Under the pieces are notes generated by a model. That model saw only the letters and a list, made by a program, of their open reading frames with translations. It made no database searches and was not told the origin of the DNA. The translations under genes and the position numbers were made by a program. Shown here piece by piece: positions 33,489-42,801 of a stretch of DNA of 64,000 bases (its first letter is position 1; every line of letters begins with the position of its first letter). Source of the DNA: [Scytonema hofmanni] UTEX 2349 (GTDB lineage Bacteria; Cyanobacteriota; Cyanobacteriia; Cyanobacteriales; Nostocaceae); assembly GCF_000582685.1 (NCBI RefSeq), contig NZ_KK073768.1, positions 1,750,224 through 1,814,223 of the forward strand, written 5' to 3'.

Positions 33489-35759
33489 TTATCGACCTCT
33501 AGGTGGTTCGATTTGTAAGTCTTGTTCTTGTCCTTCGATAATGATTTCGATGCCTCTAACGTCTTTGAAAATGATTTCCGCACGGCGATCGCGTGCATAA
33601 TCTACTCGACCAGAACCATCACTTACACGCTGGGTTTCACCCTCAGAACGAATGGTCATGCGTTCTGGGGCGATACCTTGGCGTAATAAGTAATTTCTCG
33701 TAGCTAATGCCCGTCGTCTACCCAACGCTAGGTTATAGGCGTTGCTAGCACGGGGATCGGTGTGACCGATTATTTCAATGACAATCACCGGATATTGCTT
33801 CAACACCTGCGTTACCCGATCCAAAACCAGCGAACTCGCCGGACTAATAAAGGATTTATCTAAGGCAAAGTGAACGTTGCGCGGTACACGTATCCGCAAC
33901 GGTTCTGGTGGTTCTGGTGGTGGGGGTGGTGCCGGCGGTTCTGGTGGTGGGGGTGGTGTCGGTTTTGAAGTACACTGCGGTGGCTGTATGGGCGTTGGAC
34001 TAGAAGATGGTGTCAGGTTCGTTGGTGTACCAGGAGTGCCAATTACCGCTGCGATCGCACTTTCGGATGTCCCATATTTCGGATCGGTAGCGATCGCACT
34101 CACCATTTCTCCTGTCTGCAAGTTTGTCGCCGTCAGGCTAAAATTGCCCTTATTATCTACAGGCACCGTCGCCAAAACTTGACTCAACGCTCCATAACCG
34201 GGTTCATAAAGCGCTTTTTTTCCTCTTTGATAATCTCCCAAACGATATATTGTTACCTGTGAACCTGGGTCAGCCTTCCCTTGCAAAGTCACCCCGCTAC
34301 CACTCGGCAGAAACGACCGTGCCGTAAATTCTGGTGCATTAATTGCCCCATTTCCGGTATCCCGACGCCGATTGTCGGAATCCCGCTTCGGGTTGGGACC
34401 ATCCCCCCGCTGAAAGTCGCTGACATCAAGATTGCCTTGGGTGTTCAGGTCAATGCTCAAACCTTCCAAAGCGGTAAACAAATTATCTTGAATAATATTC
34501 CGTTCCGTATTAGGGAACGCCGACACTACTACCCCAGGTCCAGTTTGATGGTCAATCTCATTACCAATTATTTGATGATTGCTTCCCATCACATAAACAG
34601 CCGCACGTCGCAATCGTCTACCGTTATAAGTGATTTTGTTATTTTGCAACAACACATCACCTTCAGGTTTAAATAAATACACCCCTGCCCCATCGTTGGC
34701 ACAAATCAAGTTACCTATAATCTGCGACTTTGTAACCACACCCTCAAACCGCAAGGCATCTGGCATCCCGTCAATACCATTTCCGACGATGATGTTTTGT
34801 TCAACTACCGTATTTTCACCCCTAACAGAAGTAATAATTGCACTGCCATCATGATAATAAATTCGGTTTTTGCGAATTGTCGCACCTTGGGAATTAAAAA
34901 CATAAACCCCAAAAGCCGATGTAATTGGTGGCATCCTTTCATCAGTTGTCAGTCCCAACCAGTTGTTTTCGATGACAACATTCTTCGGTGGAACATCTCG
35001 GTCATAAAAAGGAAAACTATCATTAGGTGGTTGCTGTCGTTTCGTATTCGGAGGTGGAAAACGATGAGAAATGACAATATCCCCTGGTGGTGTCGTCAGC
35101 GTCACCGGTTTGGGAATCCCATCATAAATTAATAAGTTCCCCAACTGCTGCTTAACCGGACTGGCATTAAAACCATAAATACTTAAGCCGCGAATCGTTA
35201 CACCATCCGCGACAACAGTCAAGCCGCGAAATATTTCTTTATCTGTCGCTGGAGTTATCGTCACCACCGGCACCGGAATGGCAATTTCTGCCGTCGCTGA
35301 ACTGGCAGCATCATATCCCGGTTGCGTCCCACCATCAATCACCAATCCCGGACTTGACAAATCGGGCAATTGTTGCTGCAACTGAATCGTCGTTGCCCCA
35401 TTAGGCAAATTAAATTCAATGCGGGAACTGCCGCTACTTTGTGGTTGAACTAAAGCCTTTTCGCTACTGCTGAGTTGTTCAACCGATAACGTACCATTCA
35501 CCAGAGCGATCGCTTCTCGCAATGTCAGTTCTGAATCAGCCTGAATATTCCCATCAGAGTTACTGTTCACCACCACCCGCAAAGCTGGTAGAGTCGGCGT
35601 TTGACTAAATGCAACCCCCGAACTTAAAAGCAAAAAGGGCATGGGGCATAGGGCATAGGGCATGGGGGATAGGGCAAGTGAAATTCGCAAACTTCTTTTT
35701 ATTCCCATTGCCCATTGCCTATTGCCCATCAACAATAAACGAAATTTCACACTCAACAT
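33489..35759 (-). CDS. Beta-helix surface protein with C-terminal OmpA domain
   Basis: About 756 residues. A repeat-derived signal region (hydrophobic to about 50, cleavage near AFSQ) is followed by a CSLREA-type start (ELTLREAIALVNG, about 78-90) and a right-handed parallel beta-helix (about 170-480) with many Asn/Ile/Gly rungs. Next is a Pro-rich linker (about 590-620), then an OmpA-like peptidoglycan-binding domain (about 625-730; EIIGHTDPRASNAYNLALGRRRA). It is thus anchored to peptidoglycan with an exposed beta-helix. The start is ATG 35759 (GTG at 35762 also possible) behind AGGAGT. It is the third gene of the cluster; the pattern suggests it works with the barrel protein encoded upstream. 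Confidence 0.85.
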   Translation of the reverse strand: MLSVKFRLLLMGNRQWAMGIKRSLRISLALSPMPYALCPMPFLLLSSGVAFSQTPTLPALRVVVNSNSDGNIQADSELTLREAIALVNGTLSVEQLSSSEKALVQPQSSGSSRIEFNLPNGATTIQLQQQLPDLSSPGLVIDGGTQPGYDAASSATAEIAIPVPVVTITPATDKEIFRGLTVVADGVTIRGLSIYGFNASPVKQQLGNLLIYDGIPKPVTLTTPPGDIVISHRFPPPNTKRQQPPNDSFPFYDRDVPPKNVVIENNWLGLTTDERMPPITSAFGVYVFNSQGATIRKNRIYYHDGSAIITSVRGENTVVEQNIIVGNGIDGMPDALRFEGVVTKSQIIGNLICANDGAGVYLFKPEGDVLLQNNKITYNGRRLRRAAVYVMGSNHQIIGNEIDHQTGPGVVVSAFPNTERNIIQDNLFTALEGLSIDLNTQGNLDVSDFQRGDGPNPKRDSDNRRRDTGNGAINAPEFTARSFLPSGSGVTLQGKADPGSQVTIYRLGDYQRGKKALYEPGYGALSQVLATVPVDNKGNFSLTATNLQTGEMVSAIATDPKYGTSESAIAAVIGTPGTPTNLTPSSSPTPIQPPQCTSKPTPPPPPEPPAPPPPPEPPEPLRIRVPRNVHFALDKSFISPASSLVLDRVTQVLKQYPVIVIEIIGHTDPRASNAYNLALGRRRALATRNYLLRQGIAPERMTIRSEGETQRVSDGSGRVDYARDRRAEIIFKDVRGIEIIIEGQEQDLQIEPPRGR
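35640..35732. repeat. GGGCATA/GGGCATG heptads within the signal-region coding sequence
   Basis: GGGCATGGGGCATAGGGCAT-type heptads (35640-35675) and CCCATTG-type heptads (35702-35729) encode residues such as SPMPYALCPMPF and MGNRQWAMGI of the beta-helix/OmpA protein's N-terminus. Confidence 0.75.
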
Positions 35760-35794
35760 CACTCCTGTAAACCTCGCATTCTATGGCTATCTAG

Positions 35795-35890
35795 GGATTG
35801 GGGACTGGGGATTGGGGATTGGGGAAGATATTCTTTATTCCTCATTTTTAATCCCTAGTCCCTAGTCCCTTATCCCCAGTCCCTAGTTCT
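35795..35890. repeat. GGGGATT/CCCTAGT heptads at the end of the outer-membrane gene
   Basis: GGGGACT/GGGGATT heptads (35795-35825) and CCCTAGT/CCCCAGT heptads (35851-35887). The second block is translated as the C-terminal tail ELGTGDKGLGTRD of the outer-membrane protein. Confidence 0.75.
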
Positions 35891-38800
35891 TTGAGACGAC
35901 TGATCAACTTCTGGGGTGAATTTTGCCCCATCGCAAGCCGCAGACGGTTAATCAACTTGCTTTGAGAATTACCATCCCTGCTAACCACTGGTCCGACTTC
36001 CGATTCCTGTTGCTGTTTCGGTACAGGTTTTTGCAATCCAAATCCACCCAAAAGTTCATTCAACTTCAAGCTGATATTCACATAAATACCGCCCTGAGAC
36101 CGATAGCCAGTGAAGTCCCGATCATCGATGCTACCAAAGCTGTAGCCCAGCCCCACGCGCAAATCAGGTGTTAAATAATACCCGGTTTCCACAGCGACGC
36201 CAAACTCATCATAATCAGTCCCACTATTCGAGTTTTGCCCAATCCAGCGCCCTTCCACCGCCAAATCAGTACGATAACCAAGTCTGTAACTTGCCCGCAT
36301 CTGCGCCAAATTCACCGTCCCGTCGTAGCGATCGCCATTTAAATAGGTGACACCATTACGCAGAGCGAATTTCCCATAAAATTCCCAACGCCAATTTGGG
36401 GCATAAATAGCCTCCGCAGAAAATACATGCCCTGTAGCAGTGCTGCCAGTCAATTGCGCTTCGGGAATTGAGTCAAAATTTTGCCGCCACTCATATTTCA
36501 ACAAAGCGTTAAACTTATCATTGCTGGGGTCGCGGTAAGCTATCCCAAATCTCAAATTTGCCGTGTCGCCGAGTTCTTGAAATCTGACTCCATCGCTGAC
36601 AATACCGGCAGAAGTTGGTAGAAATACATTTGCCTCACCTGCTTGTTGAAAGCGAACCAATGCCGTTAAAGCCGGAGTAATTTTACCAGAAGCAGCGGCG
36701 GAAATAACTAGATTGTTGCCTTCATCGCCATCACGATATTCAAATCTTGTGCTTGCCTTGAAATCAGGATTATCAGTATATTCAAACCCTAAACTATACA
36801 CCGAACCAGCAAAAAGTCCCAGTGAAGAAGCCGTTTGACCAACAGCGTAATACTGTTCATTGCGGGAACCGGCAGCGGTGGCGTTAAAGATATTTCTAAA
36901 GATGTACTGGTATCCAACATTTACCTTTAAACCTGGGGCAACCCGAAAGCCCTGATCTAATCCTACGGCTCCTTGACCTTGAAACCCATTGAAACCACTT
37001 AATACCGAATAGCGACCAGTAATCGCCGTATTTTCTGCTAACTTGCGATCGAAAATCGTATCCAAAGTAGTGAAAGAATTGCCGCGCAGTAACTCACTAT
37101 CATCATAGAATTGGTGAGCGAGTCGCACCGTCACCCCTTCCATAGCCTTCCAATCCAAGCCGAAAGTACTGCGGTTAGGATAAAGTGGGTCAGAACCATT
37201 TATATTTAATTCATTTTGCGCCTGAAAGGTCAATGATTGAGTTAGAGGCAATTTTAGCCGAGATACCAACTGATTCGCATTACCATTAAAGCGATCGCTC
37301 ACCCGATCTTCACGCGATCGATTCACATACTCCACACTCGCGTCTGCATTTCCGATTCTTTGCAAAATGCCGACGCGGAAGGTTTTTAACTCATTACTAA
37401 CCCTGTCCCCAACTCGCGTTTGAGGCTGCGGATTGAATAAGTCAAAAAAGTCTACAATATTCCCCGTAGAGCGACCGTAGTTTTCTTCAAAGTCGTAACC
37501 AACAGTAAAGCTGGTGGTGTCTGTCACCCTTGCCAACAATGATCCACCATACCGTGTTTGCCCCGGTGAAAAACTAAAAGTGGCGTTGTTGGCGAAATTT
37601 GGGTCAACTCCTCGATAATAAGCACTAGCGCTGATTCTCTCAGCAATATTACCAAATGCTTCTAACCGATAAGCATTACCCGTCACCTCTCGTCCAGTCA
37701 GCAAATCGCTGTTAGAACGGGCAAATTCCCCAACAATCCGACCTGAATTCCCCAAGGAAACTAAGAAATCTGCTCCATACAATTGAAAATCTTGATCGCC
37801 TTGGTCTTCTCTTAAATAAGAACCGGCGATGTAAGTTTTACTTTCCAGCTCGTTGGAAAGATTATATTGCAGTCGTCCGCCGTAAAGTTTGGAATCTTCA
37901 CCACCATCATTTTGGTAAGTAACCACAACTCGTCTCACCAAAGTTGTGCCAAAAGGGTTCAAATCTGTTGATAGAATTGGACGGCGAAACAAAAGTGTCC
38001 CGCGATCGTACTCTATTTCATAATCTTGTCCACGATACAACTGTTCGCGCTGAACCACTGTACCTGGACGCTGAATTTCCTCTGCTTCTACATAAACAAT
38101 TTCACTTCCCGGAACAATCAACCGCTTGGAGAGGAAATAATTTCCGCTAGTTCCATTCGGCACAAAGGTATCGCGCTGGAAACCCTCAATATTATTGGCA
38201 TACAAACCAGTTACCTGCAAGTTGCCAAAATTGTAGTTACCCTTAAACCCGTGTAATTGACGCGAGGTTGCCGTATACAACTGCGAGGAACGGTTGAATT
38301 CCTGGGTGTTGTAGTCCCCCCACATAAAGTAATCTGGCTCTGCCCCAGGCACCGAAGAACTGCGCTCAAAGCGGGCGTAGAAGCTATCTATCGAGGGGGC
38401 AGTTGAAGTGAAAGTAGAACTGTCACCATAGACGGGATATTGTTGTTCGCAAAATTGAATTCCCCCAAAGAGGCGATTTCTGCCTTCGCAATCTTGATTG
38501 AGGGGACGTTGGCTGTTATATGCGCCGGTAAATAACCAATCTCCAACCTTACCTGTCGCAAACACCGCACTATAGAAGTCAACTTGAGTGCCACCAGTGC
38601 GACCAGGTGCGAGAAAATCGCTATAACTACCGAAGTAATCAGTTCCCCGCTGTCCAATTCGCAAATTGATTACCCCTGTCACTAGGGATGGACGCAGGTA
38701 AGTTGTGAATTCAATTTGGGTATAAGCTTCTAGTGGCTGACTGCCAACTAGTTCAAATAAAGAGCTATCGTTTTGTTGGGGAAATGGTTGACTTCCCCCA

Positions 38801-39873
38801 GTTGTATTGCTGTCTCCGTAATACGGGATTGATGGTTGCCCGATCGCTTCGGGTGGTAGTTGTCTAAAACGATTTCGGGTCTGAATTTTGTCTACCCCAG
38901 CCCGAATCCTGACTTGTTGAGGCTTGATATCTGATTGCAAAGTGGCAACAAATTCACCACCGATCGCCCTAACTTGAAACCCTGGTTGGTCTTTTTCTTG
39001 GTCTGCCCCAACAAACTTCCCTGCGGTGGTGGTCAATGTCACCATCACATCTTTGGTAAGGAGTTGACCTTTATCGTCGGTAATTTGCCCCGAAAGCTTG
39101 ATGGTAGAACGTCCATCAGCTTGAACTCGCGGATCTCCTACAGGTGTAAGTTCAATTCGTGCTTTGCGATCCTTTCCAATAATCTGCGGTGTACTACTGG
39201 GCAAGATTTCCTGAGTCGTCGGTGGTGCTTGTAGCGGTGTTTGTTGCGACGGTGGAGGAACAGGTTGTTGAATCGGAGAAGCCGGATTTTGTTGAAATTG
39301 AGTTGCCGGATCTTGGGGAAATCCGCCTGAATCTTGGCTCAGTTGGGAAATTTGTGTTATGAGTCCGGGGAGGAGTGGGGGAGTGGGGGATGAGAGGAGG
39401 GGGGGAGTGGGGGATGAGGGGGATGAGGAAGTAAATTCTCCCTTATCTCCCTTATCTCCCTTATCTCCCTTATCTCCCTTATCTCCCTTATCTCCCTTAT
39501 CTCCCTTATCTCCCTTATCTCCCTTATCTCCCTTATCTCCCTTATCTCCCTTGTCTCCCTTGTCCCCTTGTCCCCTTGTCTCCAAGTCCCCTTGTCCTAT
39601 TGCGGTCGAGGTTTCGGCAGCTCCCCGCAGGCGATCGCCTAAGGTGCTAGCACAAACACTGCGATCAAAAAATGGTGTGGCGATCGCTAAAAATACAGGC
39701 AACATTAGGGACTGGGGTAAGGCAAGATTTACATGAGGATTCAGACCCCAACTAAACCTTAAAAGAACCTCTTTCCCAGTCCCCAGTAACCAGTCCCTAG
39801 TCCCCAGTTGTCCTATATTCCGCTTCATCCTCAAATTTTTGGCAAAATTTACATAAGTTTTTCTAGTTTTCAT
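35848..39873 (-). CDS. Large outer-membrane beta-barrel protein with GDK tract and Big-1-like domain
   Basis: The 1341-residue protein has a signal-like segment (about 52-75) and a collagen-like tract of about 13 Gly-Asp-Lys triplets (about 104-145). A Pro/Gln linker leads to an invasin/Big-1-like Ig domain (about 225-330; IELTPVGDPRVQADGRS). From about 385 to 1280 the pattern is of alternating aromatic-rich strands with short turns typical of a large outer-membrane barrel, ending in a strand that closes with aromatic/hydrophobic residues. Both termini contain heptad-encoded peptides (QLGTRDWLLGTG and ELGTGDKGLGTRD). The ATG overlaps the stop of the upstream gene (ATGA) behind AGGAGGT, so the two are translationally coupled. 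It could be a translocation or anchoring pore for the neighbouring stalk proteins; this is inference. Confidence 0.82.
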   Translation of the reverse strand: MKTRKTYVNFAKNLRMKRNIGQLGTRDWLLGTGKEVLLRFSWGLNPHVNLALPQSLMLPVFLAIATPFFDRSVCASTLGDRLRGAAETSTAIGQGDLETRGQGDKGDKGDKGDKGDKGDKGDKGDKGDKGDKGDKGDKGDKGDKGEFTSSSPSSPTPPLLSSPTPPLLPGLITQISQLSQDSGGFPQDPATQFQQNPASPIQQPVPPPSQQTPLQAPPTTQEILPSSTPQIIGKDRKARIELTPVGDPRVQADGRSTIKLSGQITDDKGQLLTKDVMVTLTTTAGKFVGADQEKDQPGFQVRAIGGEFVATLQSDIKPQQVRIRAGVDKIQTRNRFRQLPPEAIGQPSIPYYGDSNTTGGSQPFPQQNDSSLFELVGSQPLEAYTQIEFTTYLRPSLVTGVINLRIGQRGTDYFGSYSDFLAPGRTGGTQVDFYSAVFATGKVGDWLFTGAYNSQRPLNQDCEGRNRLFGGIQFCEQQYPVYGDSSTFTSTAPSIDSFYARFERSSSVPGAEPDYFMWGDYNTQEFNRSSQLYTATSRQLHGFKGNYNFGNLQVTGLYANNIEGFQRDTFVPNGTSGNYFLSKRLIVPGSEIVYVEAEEIQRPGTVVQREQLYRGQDYEIEYDRGTLLFRRPILSTDLNPFGTTLVRRVVVTYQNDGGEDSKLYGGRLQYNLSNELESKTYIAGSYLREDQGDQDFQLYGADFLVSLGNSGRIVGEFARSNSDLLTGREVTGNAYRLEAFGNIAERISASAYYRGVDPNFANNATFSFSPGQTRYGGSLLARVTDTTSFTVGYDFEENYGRSTGNIVDFFDLFNPQPQTRVGDRVSNELKTFRVGILQRIGNADASVEYVNRSREDRVSDRFNGNANQLVSRLKLPLTQSLTFQAQNELNINGSDPLYPNRSTFGLDWKAMEGVTVRLAHQFYDDSELLRGNSFTTLDTIFDRKLAENTAITGRYSVLSGFNGFQGQGAVGLDQGFRVAPGLKVNVGYQYIFRNIFNATAAGSRNEQYYAVGQTASSLGLFAGSVYSLGFEYTDNPDFKASTRFEYRDGDEGNNLVISAAASGKITPALTALVRFQQAGEANVFLPTSAGIVSDGVRFQELGDTANLRFGIAYRDPSNDKFNALLKYEWRQNFDSIPEAQLTGSTATGHVFSAEAIYAPNWRWEFYGKFALRNGVTYLNGDRYDGTVNLAQMRASYRLGYRTDLAVEGRWIGQNSNSGTDYDEFGVAVETGYYLTPDLRVGLGYSFGSIDDRDFTGYRSQGGIYVNISLKLNELLGGFGLQKPVPKQQQESEVGPVVSRDGNSQSKLINRLRLAMGQNSPQKLISRLKELGTGDKGLGTRD
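39436..39565. repeat. Nonad minisatellite encoding (Gly-Asp-Lys)n
   Basis: About 13 near-perfect copies of a 9-bp unit reading GGAGATAAG on the coding (minus) strand. Flanking units shade into GGGGACAAG. It encodes the Gly-X-Y tract of the barrel protein. Confidence 0.9.
39776..39815. repeat. CCCCAGT/CCCTAGT heptads in the N-terminal coding region
   Basis: These heptads encode QLGTRDWLLGTG near the N-terminus of the outer-membrane protein. Confidence 0.7.
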
Positions 39874-40790
39874 CGCTTACCTCCTGAAAAGGCAGGGGTA
39901 ACTCCAAAATTGATTCGTGCCAAACTACCTGGTGCTAATTTCACCATGCGTGACTGGCTATTTTTTTCGATAAAGTAGTTGTTAGGTGCTAAAGCGTAAC
40001 CAGGTAAGCTACTCAAGTCCAGTGTTGCTGAACGATAACCGGATATAACACCTGGCAAGGAAAATAATCCTTTCGCATCGGCAACGATGCGATTGCCGTC
40101 GTCCATATAAATCACGGCGTTCGGTACTCCTGGTTCGTTCGGCTGCTGTTCACCATCAAAGTTTTTATCGACAAACACGCGACCAATCAAGGTACCACAA
40201 TCGGAAAGAATACCCGGTCGAATGCGTATCCGATAGCTGGTTTGGTTGCTTGTCAAACTTCCGGCTCTGGCTTGGGCTAAGTTTCTGCCATCTCCTCGAA
40301 CTGCATCTGGTGTTACTTCAGCGGCATATACCACAACTAAGGTTTCGTTCGGTTGCAGTCCAACACTCGCATTAATTGTCACCGTCCGATTTGAACCCCG
40401 GTCAGTGGTTAAAGGGACTTCCCTACCACCGATAGAACCTTTCAACGATCTGTTGATCAATCGCACCCCTAGAGGCAGTCTGTCTGTAATCGATACCTGG
40501 CTTGTTGCTGCCCTCCCAGCGTTTCTGATGGCAAGGCGATAAACTACTGTTTCGCCCGGTTCGGCTGCTGCTCTGTCACCTGTTTTGATAATCTCCAAAG
40601 CTGCTTGTCCGGCAGTTAAAGTCACCTCATTTGAGCGAACTTGTGGAAGATTGTCTGCGCCAGCACCTGCGGTATTCCTGATTACTCCTGTTTGAGCAAA
40701 AACAGGTACGCCTACGTAAATAAATATACTGAGCGAGAAAAACGGAAAAAAGAGGCTCTTATGCCTCAACCATGAATTTATAGAGGTCAT
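39870..40790 (-). CDS. Exported DUF11 plus SdrD-like protein, first gene of the surface cluster
   Basis: The 306-residue protein has a signal peptide (hydrophobic about 13-31, cleavage near VFAQ). A DUF11 domain follows (about 55-170; LEIIKTGDRAAAEPGETVVY and LPLGVRL). An SdrD/Cna-B-like domain comes next (about 205-300; GRVFVDKNFDGEQQPNEPGVP). It ends GGKR, with the TGA overlapping the ATG of the barrel gene by one ATGA, and the shared AGGAGGT ribosome site is inside its last codons. It is likely periplasmic or surface-exposed and acts with the barrel. ATG is at 40790. About 2 kb of non-coding DNA lies upstream. Confidence 0.88.
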   Translation of the reverse strand: MTSINSWLRHKSLFFPFFSLSIFIYVGVPVFAQTGVIRNTAGAGADNLPQVRSNEVTLTAGQAALEIIKTGDRAAAEPGETVVYRLAIRNAGRAATSQVSITDRLPLGVRLINRSLKGSIGGREVPLTTDRGSNRTVTINASVGLQPNETLVVVYAAEVTPDAVRGDGRNLAQARAGSLTSNQTSYRIRIRPGILSDCGTLIGRVFVDKNFDGEQQPNEPGVPNAVIYMDDGNRIVADAKGLFSLPGVISGYRSATLDLSSLPGYALAPNNYFIEKNSQSRMVKLAPGSLARINFGVTPAFSGGKR

Positions 40791-42092
40791 TGGAAGGCAT
40801 CAAGCAATAGCAGAGGATTGTTATGGGGTTAGGTTTTTGTGGAAAAACCTAATTCTTTTCTGGGATGAATTCATTTTTTTTAGACGCAAGCATCGTATCA
40901 CCCAACGGGAGAGCCACTTGGTTGGCGTAGCGTCTCCCCCAATCGAGACGGAACGGAAACCGTTCTTGCCGAGTGGACTCAGTAAATTTTGATAAGTGGT
41001 CTTTTAACTTTGATACAATTGCAGTTTTTTCACAATTCCTTTTACACAATCTTTAATTAACTTTTTTTGGAAGGAGAGCATAACGAGAACATGTGTCAAT
41101 CTGAATAACACATAATTTTGATTTGACATGCGATCGCTGTTTCTATTTTCAGATATAACGATTAAATCACTGGGATTATTGCTGCCATGCTATTAGCAAT
41201 ACTGGTTGTGAAACTTAAGTCACAAAAGTATTACCAAAATTTCACTGTTACCCATGAAAAATACCGTATAGAACTGTAATTGCAATATAAAGAAAGCAAA
41301 AACAGCTTTCCTTAGTCCGCTTACTGTTTTTCCCTTTGTCTTGCAAGGGAATGATGTCGATTGAGTGGAATTAAATTTTATATTCAGGAAGCAAAATGAT
41401 GTAAAATGTCCTCCTTCTGGTAGATGAAATATTTTTTGCCCAAATTCACTGCAACACTAAGCACCCAAAAAGCTTGCCGTTTACTAACTGCTTGTATCTA
41501 CTGCACCCTAATACAATTACGCCTTGCTAACTACTCCTAGAAAAACATTTCTATTTTTTTGTGATTAGAGCATGTTATCAAAGCCGTGTCAATTTTAAAA
41601 ACAAAATTTGTTACTTTTACAGTAACTGCCAAGATAAATATATCTACTTCAAATTCATGCGCCGAATAAAAAGTATTGGCAATTGCTGCCAATAGATGAA
41701 CACAACTGATGATTCTGAGATTCTACCAGGTTGCTGCCAATAAATTAACATTACTGGATAATCTAGTTAATTTATTTAACGCATGTATGATGCCCTGAAT
41801 ACAGCCTGAGGGGGTGACAACTTCGTCTCAAAGCCTTGTCAAATGATGAATAATCCAGTAGACGATATCCGAAGTTGTAAAATTAGTATTTTTAACTAAC
41901 ACTGAGAGTGATAATACTCAGAAATCATCTTTAAGCCATCAGTGATAGAAAAATTTATTCAGTATGTTTTCTTATACTTTTTTTCCAAGTTTTCTACGTA
42001 TCAGCATATTTTCTAGATAATAAATAAAGCTGATAAAAGATGATACTAACCAGTTAGTCTCTGACAATTGTCAAAGATCATCCGACTTTTGT

Positions 42093-42133
42093 CTTGCAGT
42101 GTATGGTTGCAATGATGAATCATACACTGCAAG
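42093..42133. ncRNA. Perfect 13-bp stem-loop, candidate small RNA or terminator
   Basis: CTTGCAGTGTATG (42093-42105) pairs perfectly with CATACACTGCAAG (42121-42133) across a 15-nt loop. There is no T tract directly after it on either strand, so it is not a textbook terminator; the absence of genes around it makes a structured RNA possible. Confidence 0.35.
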
Positions 42134-42229
42134 GATTAGATACATAACGCATTTCTGTTACTAGTAATTTAATATTTAAAGTAATTTTATTGACATAACT
42201 AGGAAACTGATGAAAAAGAGGGGAAAGGG

Positions 42230-42255
42230 AAACCCTATAAATAAATTTAGGGTTT
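42230..42255. terminator. AAACCCTA/TAGGGTTT stem-loop
   Basis: An 8-bp perfect stem with a 10-nt AT loop in the intergenic desert. T residues follow on the plus strand. It is a weak terminator candidate with no obvious gene before it. Confidence 0.3.
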
Positions 42256-42801
42256 TCAATTGCGGACGCTAATTTTTCAATACATGAAGAAGGCAAAAGG
42301 GACGGAGTTATTTGAAATTAATAAAAATACTTCAAATTACTTCTTCCCCTTTCCCGTTTTCCCTTTAAGAGTGATCCATAAAAATAAATAGCCTTACGGG
42401 TGTTAAGGATCGCTTGAATGATATGCTGGGCATTTATTTCTTCTCGATTCGGGGAGATGCGTTGCTTTTGATTGCAGTATGCTAAGATGCACCCCCTCCT
42501 TAGTAAAATGCGCTTGTCTTATTAATATTTTCCAACAATCGCTTTGCCCAGTACTCAATAACTATACAAAGTTTATATGGTTAATCATTTTATCATATAA
42601 ATATCTTATCTAATTAAAGTTAGGGGTAAAGAACCAATTTCTAGACCAATACCGTTCAGTTTAGCTGCATCGGACGAGTGTATTCATTTATAGATAAAAC
42701 AAATAGGCGAGATTTATTGGTTTTACCCAAAATAATTCTCACCCTAGATGCCCGAAAGGGATCTGACCATAGGGTATTGCTTTGTGGTTACTACTTCAAT
42801 T

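Larger units (their letters stand above)
40791..42645. other. Two-kilobase non-coding region upstream of the surface cluster
   Basis: It is AT-rich with no credible ORF. It holds a direct repeat of TTGCTGCCAATA (about 41681 and 41732), the perfect stem at 42093-42133, the smaller stem at 42230-42255 and a pyrimidine-rich run (42343-42365). It could contain a long leader, small RNA genes or decayed sequence. The promoter of the surface cluster should be toward its left end. Confidence 0.45.

Noticed and set aside
39436..39565. Possible CRISPR array
   Set aside because: Units are 9 bp with no spacers; it is a coding minisatellite.
39359..39736. Plus-strand ORF rich in LSPLSP
   Set aside because: It is the antisense reading of the GDK nonad array.
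40849..41049. 66-codon minus-strand ORF in the 2-kb gap
   Set aside because: Part of it is a dispersed GTCTCCCCC-type repeat; no ribosome site or domain.
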